Part shown: positions 47,842 to 60,785 of the stretch, piece by piece
How the letters are laid out: each line of letters starts with the position of its first letter
Numbering within the stretch: the first letter of the stretch is position 1
Assembly (NCBI RefSeq): GCF_029962835.1
Contig: NC_080587.1
Span: 57,069,528-57,133,527, forward strand
Direction of reading: 5' to 3'
Source: Magnolia sinica
Lineage: Eukaryota > Streptophyta > Magnoliopsida > Magnoliales > Magnoliaceae
DNA: 64,000 nucleotides
Notes under the pieces: generated by a model
Databases searched by the model: none
What the model was told of the DNA's origin: nothing
The model's input: only the letters and a program-made list of their open reading frames with translations
Translations under genes and position numbers: made by a program

Positions 47842-48639
47842 TTTGTCAAAAAATGCATCGATTTAGATTTCGCCATGATCGCCTTCTTCATCTGCACCAT
47901 TGAAACCCACCACCACCGAGTTGCTAACTCGTTGGGTTGATCTATGCTCAACCCAACCGTTTTGAACAGAATAAAGGAATGAGAAAATCAGAAGAAGAAA
48001 TAGAAAAGGAAAAAGAAAGAAGAAGAAAGAGGAGGAAGAAGAAACTTGCAGCTGAGTTGCTTCACCAAGTCAAACCGCCTCAATCGAGTTGCAGCGCTAG
48101 TCGCTGAGTTCAACCTGACCATGAGCTTGGGTAGACCTTTCCCTAACGCCAGAGATAAGCTCTCTCCCCTTCAACCAAATAAGTTATGCTTCTTAGATCA
48201 ACATGATCATGACACCATTTCTTATTGCATGGCTTCACTCAGTGAGTCAACGTGAATGCTATTTTCAGGATCCAATTTTAATGAGCAAAGAATTCTTTAA
48301 CTTTAAAAATAATTTGGTATTGAATTTTTTGGAAAATCTAATGTTTTGGAGTTGTAGCTTAACCTGTGTTGATTCACCAAGTTGATCTGAGTCGTAACCG
48401 ATTAAGATTTCTAGCCAATCACGTAAAGACCAGCCCATGCATCAGGTTTCCACACAATAGGTAGGTGATATCACGGTTGAAAACCCTGCATACATTGTAC
48501 CGTTACATTAGCTTGCGGATTTAGTTTATTTGATTAATTGTTACATGTTTTAGATTTACTTAATTACTTATAACATGTTTTATATTTATTTGATTAATTA
48601 TTACATGTTTTAGATTTAATTCATTTGATTAATGATTAC

Positions 48640-48640
<1 letters not shown>
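47842..48640. other. Unassigned single-copy-like DNA
   Basis: Short plus-strand frames (to 47940, and 48046-48255) have no recognised domain. No repeat family or promoter could be named. Confidence 0.35.

Positions 48641-48644
<4 letters not shown>

Positions 48645-48697
<53 letters not shown>
48645..48697. repeat. (AT)n microsatellite
   Basis: About 25 TA units, preceded by three copies of a TTACATGTTTTAGATTTA-like unit (48540-48640). Confidence 0.9.
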
Positions 48698-48701
<4 letters not shown>

Positions 48702-48862
48702 ATTGAATTATTATTATGGGTTATATATTGAATTTATTACTCTTACATGATTTAAGTGATTATATGTTGAAGAATGAATTCATTTTGTTGTTATATGTTG
48801 AAGAATGGATTTAAATTATGGGTGCATTGCCTTGAATGATTGTTATACTTTTTGTTTAATGG

Positions 48863-49200
48863 GTGCTTTGCCCTGAAAGGATCGACATGGTACCGATGCT
48901 CTACACAAGGTCATTCCCGAAAGGATCAGCATGGTACTGGTGCTCTGCTCAAGGTCATTCCCAAAAGGATCGACACGGTACGAGTGGTCTGCCCAGGGTT
49001 ATTCCCAACAGGATCGACACGGGTGCTTCACAATGGGTGATTTCATAAAATATATGCACACACGGGTGCTCTGTCCTAGGTATTTATCCAAAAAGTTTAT
49101 TCACCGGTGTTCTGCCGAGGGACATTTCCTAAAAGGATCAACAGCGGTACTCTGTCGAGGGTCATTCCCTGAAAAGATCAATACATACAAGTGCTCTACC
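48863..49200. repeat. 44-bp minisatellite
   Basis: About seven or eight diverged copies of a unit with AAAGGATCGACACGGTAC, GTGCTCTGCC and AGGGTCATTCCC. Open frames through it follow the repeat. Confidence 0.85.
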
Positions 49201-49452
49201 CTGGATTGAACAAAAAATGATCTTGGATGATTGTCTTATCTTATTTGTTATTATAAATGCCAAATCGTTATTATTACCATGAAAATTTTTAATTCAATAC
49301 CTGTAACGCCTTGAAAATCGGGAGTCGTGCATATACTCGACTCCCGAGTTCCTGGGGTCACTTATAGCCAACTTTCATTAATATGCGATCCAGTCTAAAT
49401 GGAGTGTGTCCCAACATGGGCGTGTAGTAACGAGCTAATCTAAAAAATGAAT

Positions 49453-49458
<6 letters not shown>

Positions 49459-49516
<58 letters not shown>
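49459..49516. repeat. (AT)n microsatellite in solo LTR
   Basis: About 28 TA units. Confidence 0.9.
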
Positions 49517-49519
<3 letters not shown>

Positions 49520-51443
49520 GACCAAAGGAATACATGATCGCATATGATGCTACCCAACAAAATCACAAAAGAATAGTGCGTGCAAAAAGGAATAAAACCC
49601 CTGCTCAGCGATCCAATCTCGCCTCTCAAGCTGGTGGAGAACCGTCCATCAACTAGAAGTAGGACAGCTCGTCCTCCTCCTCGAAGCTCGCCTCACCAAG
49701 CTCCTCAAGCCTTGAGTCACCTGCATCTATGAACGGGTTTGGTTGGTGTTTTAAAACACCGTCCCAGAGTGGGAGTGAGTGATCAACTCAGTGGGCACTA
49801 TTAGTCTTAAGTTATCACAGGCATCAATTATAATATGACATTAATGAAAAGCAGTCAAGCATAAACGTCAAACTAATCTTATTAATGCACATGTATACAG
49901 CATGACATGATACATGCCCTCACCACAACGCTCCCTCGTGCGACACCATCTAACGATCGCCAATGCCAACACTCCCTCAGTGCAACCTCGACTGCTGAGT
50001 CGCCACCCTAACTAGTGTGATGCAATGATCATGTTAGCTGTGTGATTAGTTAGGTCCATTCATCCAGCAGATTTGAAAATCTGGTACACCCCACGTATCA
50101 ATGCCCTAAACGGATTGCGAGGCCAAGACCCCCAATGTGTGAGGCCGAGACCCCGCGGTCCGTGATCCTGTCAGGTTCCTCATCCCCGACTTCAAGCACA
50201 TGAGGAGTGCCATGAGAAAGGGATCGCTCGCGGTCACTACGGGGAGGCGCGGTACCCCAGCATAGGCCGACAGCTTGGACACAGTGTCCCATTCCACCAT
50301 GCCCGGCTCACGAGGCTGTGGACCAAATTTCAAGTGGGTTATTGATGAGCTACAACAGTTGTAGGGTGTTCCAGGTTCCATACAAGTGTGAACAAGCAGG
50401 GTTAACAATCAAGGTTGCTCAGACAGTAGGCTAAACCACTCAAGTCGGGCGAGCATGAGGCGAGTGACATCAGGCACAAAGGACCCATGTAGTCGAACTA
50501 CAGCCACCCGAACACACCCGCCCAAACGCATGGGTCTAGCCATAGCATAGTCCAACCGATGGGACTACCGTCACTTCTCAAATTCCTGACCAACCCAAGG
50601 AGGGTGAGGGGATCCATAGCATACCAACTATCCAAAAATCATCAAGCATAATAGTATCCTATACGTATGCATTCCATCCATACAATACGGACATCCTCGC
50701 AAGTAAATATACATTGTTAATAACTAAGGTGCGTGTGAGTGTGTGAGTGTGTGAGGAAGTTAAACACTTCCTCCATCTCAAGGAATCATGTGCACAAGGT
50801 TATAAATCATACACACAAAGTAACACCACATGTGAGGAAAAGAATCAAGCAACCATGGGCATACTGTCAACCATACATCAAGTCATGTGAGAGGCAAAAT
50901 TAATCATCATAAGAGTCAAGCAACAATTCCATATTATTTCAACAAACCTACAATTCCTAGGGTTTCTCTAAATTCTCCAAATATGACATCTAAGCAACCA
51001 AAATCATTAATCTCATATTAGAATTGGTGCTAGGCCACCTAAGAACAATAGTCCGCACCTATGGATCGTTGGAGACTTGGAAAACGACCTAGGAATGAGG
51101 CTTTTGGGGTCGGACGGCCGGATTCCCTAAAACAACCATTTGCGTGTTAGAAATTCATGAAATCCCTTCTCAATACATGGATTTCAAGAAAAAGGGGTGA
51201 GGGGTTTTACCTAGATGACCAACGGACGATTCTTGTGGTTGTAGTGTAGGGATTTCCTTGGAGAAGGGGTGGAGAGTTGCAAGGTTGAGCTTCCTTGGCC
51301 CCACCATCAACAACACCCTCCTTCACTCTCTTCTTCCTCTCTTTTTCTCCTCCTTTCTCCTCTTTCTCTTCTCCTTTTTCTCTCTTCTCTCTTTCCTTCT
51401 CTAGGGCAAAATCGTATGGGGAGAGAGGGTGCCCAAATGAGGC

Positions 51444-51453
51444 CCTTTTATAA
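51444..51453 (-). promoter_or_regulatory. TATA box of A-lineage solo LTR
   Basis: TTATAAAAGG on the minus strand, at the place that corresponds to AATATAAGG in element A. Confidence 0.6.
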
Positions 51454-54119
51454 TGCCAGATTTGGTGAAAATGGCCCCAAGTGTTGGGTTTTTACTATAC
51501 TAGACCTATGGGAGGGTCTTTTCAAGATTTAGGGCCCATTATAGGTTATACATATTGATATACACCGTAGGATAGTTAGCCCTAATGATGATCTACGTAT
51601 GAATATGATCGGCCCGCCATTTGGATGCGCCGATCGACAGATATGATTAGAAATCTGTTCAACGGTCACCGATGGTCGATCGGGGCCACGACTATACGGA
51701 TATGAGCAGAAAAATATCCTTACTCCACGTGTGAAGTTTGGTCGCAAACCGACGGTCCGAAATCCTCAACTTTGCATAAGAGTGGATGACTCAATTCACT
51801 TAAGTTCCAGTTCCTTTCCTTAGGGTATTTGCGCTTCTCATGCACTCGTCCTTCGGCTCAAGTTGAGCGGTTCTGGACACTACCTAGGTCTGACTCCCGC
51901 GATGGACGTCGAGCCCAGTAAGACGAACATTACTCTATAATTTTGAAACTAATGGCCCACCAACGAGCAGTCTAGAGCTTGTTCGAAAAATCGGGGCATT
52001 TTTTAAATGAATTAGGTATTGAGATTTCTCGTAGGTAATGATCAGGGTTTGGATTAACTATATTTATAAGGTGACCTATTTATAACTAGTGAAAGTAAAT
52101 ATTTGGTCATGATCACTCTAAACCGTCGGTTTTAGACTAAAAGAGTAATGGGGTTGATTTAATCTATTATTCAATATCCGGGCCTTATCTGACTCTGCCC
52201 CGGTTAGATCTTTAATTTAGTTATGATTGTCTTGATTAGTTAGCGAATGGTCGGTTAGATTTGGGCTCTCTGGCCTTAAGTTTCAATGAATTCCCACAAT
52301 GGCCCCCCTAGGATTTCTTATTGGCTTTGGGGCGGACCCAACACCCCCTTAGCCACCAAATTTGGTGTATAGGTGCCTTATGGCCCAATGAAGGGCCATC
52401 AAAAATTTGGGAACAAACGGATAAACGGTTATGGGGTTTGAGTAAACGGTTCCGATCTTCAAATGGCCCTATGGGGTCCATTTTGGTGATTGGAGTGGTT
52501 CTGGTGGCCCTCTGGTTATGAAATTCATAAGATAGTTGCTCCATGGCCCGATGAAGGGCCACGTAAAATTTGGGGATGATCGGATTTGGAATTTGGTCGC
52601 ACGGGCCCGATTAGCGATCAACGGTCACCGTTCCACGTTCGGGTCCCAGAGTTTGTGGACGGGTGTAGGAAAATTTATTAGACCTCCTCTGAAAATATAG
52701 AAGAGATCCGACGGCTGGATAGCCTTGTATCTCAGCTTCATTTGCGAGCACCAGATTTCGGTCCTGACATAAGTGAGGTGCATGTAGTTAGTGCCAGATC
52801 CCACTTCTGGGTGTTCACTGGGTCCGTGGTCCACGATGGTCCCCAAGCCTAGTGAGATCTATGCTCCCCTAAATTTTTATAATTTTCTGACCTTCCCGTG
52901 TCGCAGTACAGCTCGCACGGGCTGTCGCTAGGTGTAAACGGTCATCTGGCTTGGAGGCCCGCACTAGGTTCTATTAGGACCCGTCTGACCTAATCCATTG
53001 GGCAAATCTTGGTCTAATTTATTTATGATACCTCACTATGAGTAGCTTAAACGAACGGTCTTGTGGCAAATCCTACGTGGACGCTCCAGGACACTGTTCT
53101 GGTTGGGCGGGACGTTACACTACACCTGATGTTCAAGTGATCGGGCGGATTCATTGGCTTCCTACGGCTCATTAATCGGACTAGTACGGTTCTTTACTAG
53201 TATCATCCCTGTATACGCTAACATTGAGTGCTAATGGTTAATAAGTAATATTATAAGTTAATAATAATAATAAAAAAATTAAAGGAATTTTGGAAATCCA
53301 AAACAGTGAAAATTGAGGATGTTACAATACTTGTCATTGATCATATTTATGTTATTGAGTTATAGTAGTATTTTTGTAGAATTTTCAATTTTGAGAATGA
53401 TGTAACCGTATGAGTCGTCGCGCTCACACCCTCTTAGATTATTTTGCTGGTGTAGAGATGGAATAGTATGATCAATCTAATAAGTTTTTAAGTTCTATTT
53501 TTATTAAATTAAGATTAGTTTAGCGTTGCTTTATTTATGAGTAGTTTATTTCAAAATTTAATGTAATTGAGAGAATTATTAAAGAATTTTAGTTAGTTTC
53601 CTTTAGATAGCTTTGATCTCCCGTGTGAATGATGTGAACTATGTGAATTTGAATTGAAATTTGATTAAATATACATCGCGGATCCAGGATTTGGATTCGG
53701 GCCCGATCAGCCTGAGTATCAAATTTCGAGGAGTGACAAAATATGTGAAGATCGGGCTGCTCAACTTCCGATTGGTGCAAAATCTAGCGATTTACAAAGG
53801 GAATAATTCATCCTACTAATGAGTTTTTTGTTTACTTTAGACAAAGGACTTTATTTTCAACTAAGCATGTGATTTGCTTTATACCGCGCAAGAATAGAAG
53901 AATCTAATAAAAAAGAATAAATTAGGCTAAAGCCAATCAATTAAATAAATGAGCTTCAACTACATTCAGCTAGAAATTTAAAAGGATAAAAACAAAAACA
54001 AAAAAGATAACTAATGACAATCTATGTGTAGTAAGACGATTATTGAGAACGGCTATCTATTATCAGTTTGTGATAAGAAGGTTGTCAATCATGAAAGTCA
54101 GATCGCTTGCTCAACTAGC

Positions 54120-54690
54120 TTCATGGTTGTATGGTCTTTATGAATGATCACTTGTTCATCGTGAACTAGGCTTCATCATGTGAGACAGTCGTGAACTAGG
54201 CTTCGTTATGCGAGGCAGTCATGGTTCACATGCATGGGTGGGTATATGTTCATCACATAGATGGTTTTGTGGCTAAACAATTATTATGGCAGTTGTCTGT
54301 TCATTGCATAAGATCAGGTTCCATGGCTAGAAGGCCAATGGTGGTGGGTGAATATTTGACAATCCATTCATCGTACGACTAGGTTTTGTGGTGAGACAGT
54401 CGTTGGACGATGGCAGTCCATTCATTATCCCAAACGACTGAGTTTCATTGGCAAGTCAGTCACTGTTTAGATGATTTAACCGTTCATCACTCAACAACGT
54501 TACTTCGTAGCGAGAGAGTTAGTGGAGTGACAACCTATTTGTGACTTTAAGTCCTCACTTCGCAGCAAGATGGTCAAAGGAATGACTATCTATTCAAATT
54601 TTAGACCATGACTCCATAGGTAAGGTTTTCATGGAACGAAAACTTGTTTGTCGCTTAATTGGGACATGTGGCAAGGCAATTGTATTTAAA
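54120..54690. repeat. Degenerate ~58-bp tandem repeat
   Basis: About nine units around a core GACTAGGTTTCGTGGCGAGA plus CAGTC and GTTCATC. A 31-bp internal duplication (GTGAACTAGGCTTC) lies at about 54162-54222. Confidence 0.65.
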
Positions 54691-54859
54691 CGGATGGTCA
54701 AGTGTAAACTCTAAGAACATGGAAAAGTGGCCCTAAAAATCTTCATAGGTCTGGCAATGTATTTGCAGACATAGAGTGTCTAGTTAACTTATTTTAACCC
54801 ATTCAATTTGGACTAGTTTTGTAGTAATGTATGGGCTTAGCATTGGATGAGTTAGATTG

Positions 54860-54930
54860 AATAATAATAATAATAATAACAACAACAACAACAATAATAA
54901 TATAATCATGATAATAATGATGATAATAAA
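54860..54930. repeat. AAT/AAC microsatellite
   Basis: AATAAT, ACAACA and GATAAT runs. Confidence 0.85.
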
Positions 54931-55535
54931 TATCTATGGTGGACGAAGGATAGACAATATTGCACTAAAAGATTGGCGTTGTATTTTATTCGGTTAGTGT
55001 AGGCGTCAAGCTTTTTATTATTTACTGAATTTATAAATGTGTTATGTAATTTGTTAAACGCATGTAGTAGAGTAACCTCTAGAATCTTCTCTTGATTGAT
55101 TTTCCGGTCAATAAACATGGTCGGTTACATTTTTAAATTCAAGATGAGTTTGTGAGATTTTAACCTAATTGGCCAATTGTCAAGCAAATATATTTGATTA
55201 TATTTTTACCTTGAGAGATGTCCTTAAGATTTTTTGTACCCAATTTTCTTCCCATGGACTTGATAAGTCATGTCATGTGTCATCGTTCATCACCGCCTAA
55301 TGTATTCATATACATTCAGCCACTCACCTCTTTGCCATGTGTCCTGCGAAGACTTATTTTCTAAGTCACTATGGACGGTGTGACATCTAGCTTCTACTTA
55401 GGTACGATTACACGTGTGTTGTGACATTAATGTTCCCTGTACTTCACATTCCCTTCCTGTCGATCACATGGGATATAAAAATTTCATCTTGATTTTTCCT
55501 ACGGTTGTGGCGTCAACTGTCACATGTGCCGCGAC

Positions 55536-56073
55536 GGAAACGGATTGGGTACTCCCCCTGACACCAGCCAATGGCTGGTTGTCGGTGCTATGTGGACCCC
55601 ACTATTATGTATGTGTTTCATCCATGCCATCCATCTATTTTTACATATCATTTTACAGTATGAGTCCAAAAACGAGGTATATCCAAATCTCAAGTTGACC
55701 ACATTACAGGAAACAGTGTTGAATGAGGGTCAACCATTAAAAACATTTCAAGGGCCATAAAAGTTTTGGATCAAGCTGATCCTTGTTTTTTCTCTTCATC
55801 TGGGCCTGTATGACCTAATCAACAGATTGGATGTCAAATAAACAGTATATTGTGCCTTAGGATGATTTTAATGGTGGATATCCATTCACTATTGTTTTCA
55901 CTTGGTGTGGTCCAAATGAGATTTATATCCCTCTCATTTGTAAGATCAAGCCATAAAATGATATGTAAAATGGATAAACGGAATGGATGAAACACATACA
56001 TCATAGTGGGGCCCACAAAGCACCGACCACCAGCCTCAGAGCTGGTGGCAGGGGGAGTAGCCAATCCGTTTCC
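55536..56073. mobile_element. Foldback MITE with perfect 9-bp duplication, 55.5 kb
   Basis: Ends GGAAACGGATTGGGTACTCC and, inverse, GGAAACGGATTGGCTACTCC. Flanked by TGCCGCGAC on both sides (55527-55535 and 56074-56082). The two halves are reverse complements of each other over most of 538 bp, leaving almost no loop. Nine-base duplications are the mark of Mutator-type transposition. No transposase frame is present. Confidence 0.9.
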
Positions 56074-56149
56074 TGCCGCGACACGGTGGACCACCAGATC
56101 AATGACACAGATAAGTCCAATCCCCTTGCCAAGTGTATGGTGATGGATA

Positions 56150-56610
56150 ACAACACCAGGGAGCTGGCAGAAAAGCTCTATAGCCCAACCATGATGTATG
56201 TGTTTATCTACGCCGTCTATTCATTTTGTCCCCTAATATTAGGCCCGGGCATTAAAATGAGGCAGGTTCAAAAATCAAGTGGACCACAAAGAAAATAGTG
56301 GGGATTGAATGCCTATTTTTGAAAACTTTTTATGAGCCACGTAAGTTTTGAATTAAGTCTCCCTTCATCCATGGTCATGTGACTTCATGAACGGGTTGGA
56401 TGGCAAATAAACATTGCGTGGGACCCAAGAAGTTTTCCACGGTAAGCATTCAATCCCAGTTGTTTATTATGGTGTGGTCTACTTGAGCTTTAGATCTGCC
56501 TCATTGTTTAGATCATGCTCTAAATAAGCTAGCAAAATGGATAGACGGCGTGGATAAAACACACATCATCGTAGGGCCACGGACCTTTTTACACTGGCTC
56601 GTGTATAAGA
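56150..56610. mobile_element. Foldback element copy at 56.2 kb
   Basis: Left GAGCTGGCAGAAAAGCTCTA and family body; right arm GCGTGGATAAAACACACATC, with ends akin to the 44.2 kb copy. Confidence 0.65.
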
Positions 56611-56648
56611 GGCTAATTCCTGCCCCACGAAATGATGATCCATTCGAA

Positions 56649-57113
56649 GGAAACGGATTGGCTACTTCCATTCGTGTGGGACCCACCATGATGTATTTGT
56701 ATCATTCACGCCGTCTATCTATTTTTCCACTGCATTTTAATGTATGAGACCAAAAATGAGGTGTATCCCAATATCAATTGGAAAACATTACATCAAACAT
56801 TGTTGAATGAACGGCCACCATTAAAAACTTTTTGAGGGCCATAAAAGTTTTGGATCAAGTTGATCTTTATTTTTTTAACCTTCATCTAGGTCTGTATGAC
56901 CTAATCAACAGATTGGATGTCAAATAAAGAGTACAGTGGGCCTTAGGAGGATTTTAATGGTGGACAATCACTATTGTTTTCCTGTAGTGTGGTCCACCTG
57001 AGATTTATATCCCTCTCATATTTTGGATAAAGCCATAAAATGATCTGTAAAAATGGATGAACGGCATGGATGAAACACATACATCATGGTGGGGCCACAT
57101 AGCACCGACCACC
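56649..57113. mobile_element. Foldback MITE, GGAAACGG subfamily, right end lost
   Basis: Left end GGAAACGGATTGGCTACTTC is intact. The right side stops at GCACCGACCACCA without the terminal GTTTCC. Confidence 0.75.
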
Positions 57114-57597
57114 ATTCCAAGCCATTCTTCTAGAGGGTCCCCACAGCGGATGGGCCATGTCCAAAATCTCCCTGATCAGATCCACGCTGTCCATACCGTA
57201 TAAAACTGTCTTTGATCCAAAATCATTCACCCAGTACCGTAGATATAATCCCGAATGGGAAAATTCTAACCGTCCGATCGAAAGAGCATTGACTGTTGAC
57301 TTCGGACCCTTATTTTGTCTTTCAGTTTGCATTTATACGTTGTACGTAACTCATCTTGCAGTTAGGATTGTCGGCTCAGACTGATTTTCTGATATCCTGA
57401 AAGGTGGGGCCCACGGATCAAAGGTCCTCTTGACGCGTTGCACGCGTGTAGGTTCGTACCGAGGACATATATATATTCTCTACCAGACAAGGACAACCGA
57501 ATCATATATTGTCAAACAATGCGTGAAATTCAAAATACGGCCGTTCCCGTCACGGTTTGGGGGCGGCACGCGGATTGAGCATTGCCAGGTGAGCAAA

Positions 57598-58025
57598 CTT
57601 TGTGGGGGCTACCGTGATGTATGTCTCATTATCCACGCCGTCCATCTGTTTTTCCAGATCATTTTGGGACATGGGACCAAAATTGAATCATATCCAAAGC
57701 GCAAGGCGACCACACCACAGAAAATAGTAGGGATAATGATGTCCACGGTTGAAACCTTCCTTGGGCCCACGGTGACGTTTATTTGCCACCTACCTTCTCG
57801 TAAGGTCACATCGACAAAAATAAAGGAGAAAAAAAAAATACAAATATTAATTTAATTTAAAACCTTATGTAGTATACGAGAAGTTGTCCACGGAAGGCCT
57901 TCAATTTACACGGTTTCGTATGGTGTGGTTGACTTAAACTTTGAATGTGCTTCACATTTCTGCCCATGCCCTAAAATGAGCTTAAAAAATGGATGGAATA
58001 ACTCACATACATGGCGGGTGGCCTC
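57598..58025. mobile_element. Foldback element copy at 57.6 kb
   Basis: Left arm ACCGTGATGTATGTCTCATT; right arm AAAAAATGGATGGAATAACT is degraded. Confidence 0.6.
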
Positions 58026-58089
58026 AGTGAGTTTATAGTGTCGTGAGTTACCACACAATGCAGGTCACTTTAGTCACCCTTTCCTCAGA

Positions 58090-58505
58090 AGTTTACAGGG
58101 TTATAAGAAATTCACACTGTCCACCCATTTTTCTAGCTCATATTATAACATGAGTGTTCTAAAATTACGAAGATCCAAAATTCAAGTAGTCCCATGGTAG
58201 GAAAATGTGGGTAGGGAAATGCCTGCTAACGAAACCTCCATGGTCTACCGTGATGATCATATGCCATTTAAACTATTTATAACGTCATTTCTATTAACAT
58301 GAACTGATACACAAAAATATTAGTCTAACTCAAAACTTTTGTGGCCTCACAGGTATTTTGACTGTGGATGCTCAATCCTTATTATTTCTGATCCTGTGGT
58401 GAGCTTGAATTTTGAATCTGCATCATTTTTAGGCTTATGTCCTACCGTGATTTAGAAAATAATAAAAGAAGTGAATTTCTCACCAACATCATAATGGCCC
58501 CACCC
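58090..58505. mobile_element. Foldback element copy at 58.1 kb, diverged
   Basis: Body words TCACACTGTCCACCCATTTTT and GATCCTGTGGTGAGCTTGAA remain; ends are eroded. Confidence 0.45.
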
Positions 58506-58559
58506 AGCTTTTGGCTGCAAGAAGTTCTTTTAAATGAAATTGCCTTTGCTTCATCGGAA

Positions 58560-59300
58560 GTGGGACACCACAATGTCTGCAAGAAATCCATCTTGTCCAT
58601 CCGTTTTCCAAAGCTCATGCTAGGACATGAGGCAATTTCATAACTAAGTGGGTCACACTACAAGAAATTGTAGGGTTACAAAAGTTTTGGATTAGGCTAA
58701 TAACTTATGTTTTAGTTCATCATAATGGAAATGAACTTATGACTGTGTGGATGGCATATGAAAATAATATCAATGCAGAGAAGTATTTAAGGCTTATTGG
58801 AGTTTTTGATCTACCTGATTTTCTTGAAACAGTCTGGCCTCATCGATTTCTCACAAGCTCTATCTGGCTTCAACAACAGCCAGTACTTCTTGTGTGATTG
58901 CCCAGGCATGGAGTTGAGTAAATTCTGTAGGGCCCACAATAATGTATGTGTCTTATCTATGCCATTCATCCATTTTTCTAGTTCATTTTACAGTATGAAG
59001 CCAAAATTAAAGTAAATCCAAAGCTCAAGTGGACCACACCATAGAAAATAGTGAGAATTACACACGTACCATTGAAAACTTTAAAGGGGCCACAAAAGTT
59101 AGCTGATATTCATGTTTTCCCTTCATTTGTGTCTGTATGACCTTAACAGCAAGTTGGATAACAGATAAATATCATTGTGAGTCATAGGAAAGTTTCGACA
59201 GTGGACACCGTTGTCCCCGAGGTCTTGGGGTGTGGTCCGGTTGATCTTTGGATACCCTTCAATTTTGGTCTCATGCCCTGAAACTGGGACCCAGTTCGGC
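58560..59300. mobile_element. Two partial foldback copies in series
   Basis: A left half at 58560-58800 and a fuller copy at 58910-59300 (GGGCCCACAATAATGTATGT to TTTTGGTCTCATGCCCTGAA). Confidence 0.5.
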
Positions 59301-59315
59301 TAGTAGCCCCAGCAC

Positions 59316-60216
59316 CAGTTGAATAGCTGGCGTCAAAGCTTTGTAAGCCCCACCATCAAGTATGTGTTTTTATCAACTCTATTCATCCATTTGGTAAATT
59401 CATTTTAGGGCATGATCCAGAAAGTGAGGCAGCTCCAAATCTCAGTCGACCACACCACAAGAAACCATGGGGCTACAAAACTTTTAGATTAAGCTGTTGT
59501 TTTTGTTTTCCTTTCAACCCAGAGACGGATTGGCTACTCCCCCAGCCACCAGCCAATGGCTGGTGTTCGGTTGTCTATGGGCCCCACCACGATGTATGTG
59601 TTTCATCCATGCCGTTCATCTATTTTTACAGATCATTTTATGATATTACACAAAAAATGAGGTATATAACAATCTCAAATGGACCACGTTACAGGAAACA
59701 GTGTTGAATGAACGTCAACCATTAAAAACTTATTGGGGGCCATAAAAGTATTGGATCAAGCTGGTCTTTGTTTCTTCCCTTCATCTGGATATTTATGACC
59801 TAATCAACAGATTGGATTTCTGATAAACAGTACAGTGGGCCTTAGGATGATTTAAATGATGGATATCCAATCACTATTATTTTCCTGTGGTGTGGTCCAC
59901 CTAATATTTATATCCCTCTTATTTTTAGGACAAAGCCCTAAAATGATCTTTAAAAATGGATGAAACACATACATCATGGTGGGGCCCAAAGAGCACCGAC
60001 CATCAGCCACGGGGCTGGTGTCGGGGGAGTAGCCAATCCGTTTCCTTTCAACCCGGCCTTAGAAAGTTTTCCATGGCGGACATCTAATCCACTCTATTTG
60101 ATTGTGGCGTAGTCAACTTGAGAAAGTTGGATGTGCTCCATTTTTTTAGACGATGTGGATAAAACACATACATCATAGTAGGCCCACGGAGCTTCGACGT
60201 CAGCTAGCTGGCTGCT
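59316..60216. mobile_element. Foldback element interrupted by a younger copy
   Basis: Ends AATAGCTGGCGTCAAAGCTT and, inverse, GCTAGCTGACGTCGAAGCTC. Removing 59521-60054 (the nested copy plus one duplication) restores one family body. Confidence 0.75.
59521..60045. mobile_element. Foldback MITE with perfect 9-bp duplication, 59.5 kb
   Basis: Ends AGAGACGGATTGGCTACTCC and, inverse, GGAAACGGATTGGCTACTCC; flanked by TTTCAACCC at 59512-59520 and 60046-60054. Confidence 0.9.
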
Positions 60217-60297
60217 GTTTGGGTCACCAGCCAATCCCCTTACGTATGCTTGCGCACTGAGTTGCTTGTTTCGCAATCCACGTTGGGCCTCCTCAGA

Positions 60298-60741
60298 GCG
60301 TATCCCTTGGGGCCCACTTTGATATACGTACCTTACATTTCCGCTGCCCCTCCGTTTTTACACCTCATTTTAGGGCACGGTCACCAAATGAAGTAGATCT
60401 AAATCTCAGGAGACCACACCACAGGAAACAATGGTGATTGAATACCCACCGTTAAAAGCTTCTTAGGGGCCATTGTAAATTTTATTTTCCATCCAACCTT
60501 TTGATAAGGTAAAAAATACCTGGATGAAGGACCACTCAAGTATTATCCTGATCCAAAACTTTTGTGGCCCACAAGAAGTTTGTAACAGTCAATTGCCGCT
60601 TCTTCTTGTACTGTGGCCCACCTGAGATTTGAATCTGCTTCATTTTTTGGATGATTCCATAAAATAATCTCTAAAGTCTGATTGATGGCGTGGATATAAG
60701 GAAAATACATAATGGTGGGCCCCACAGTAAGGGATACACGG
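60298..60741. mobile_element. Foldback element copy at 60.3 kb
   Basis: Ends GCGTATCCCTTGGGGCCCAC and, inverse, CCGTGTATCCCTTACTGTGG; typical body. Confidence 0.7.
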
Positions 60742-60785
60742 ACTTGGGTGGATCCGAGGATACACCGAAGCCGCCTCCGCGACTT

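Larger units (their letters stand above)
49302..53326 (-). mobile_element. Solo LTR of the element A lineage (4.0 kb)
   Basis: The minus strand begins TGTAACATCCTCAATTTTC at 53326 and ends GATTTTCAAGGCGTTACA at 49302. Flanks ATACC (49297-49301) and ATACT (53327-53331) match at four of five bases. The stretch at 51540-51760 is the reverse complement of the conserved block of the A LTR (GATCGACCATTGGTGACCG), and 53120-53230 matches its start. The TATA TTATAAAAGG lies at 51444-51453 and a GA-rich leader (sense) at 51300-51420. There is no primer site and no internal region. Confidence 0.82.
53332..55535. other. AT-rich unassigned DNA
   Basis: No coding region is supported. It contains the 58-bp degenerate repeat (54120-54690) and AAT/AAC trinucleotide runs (54860-54930). 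Confidence 0.5.

Noticed and set aside
47704..48255. Plus-strand frames as a host gene
   Set aside because: The first begins inside the hAT-like MITE and the second has no recognised domain or splice structure.
48863..49209. CRISPR-like spaced repeats
   Set aside because: Units are contiguous and diverged without unique spacers; a eukaryotic minisatellite.
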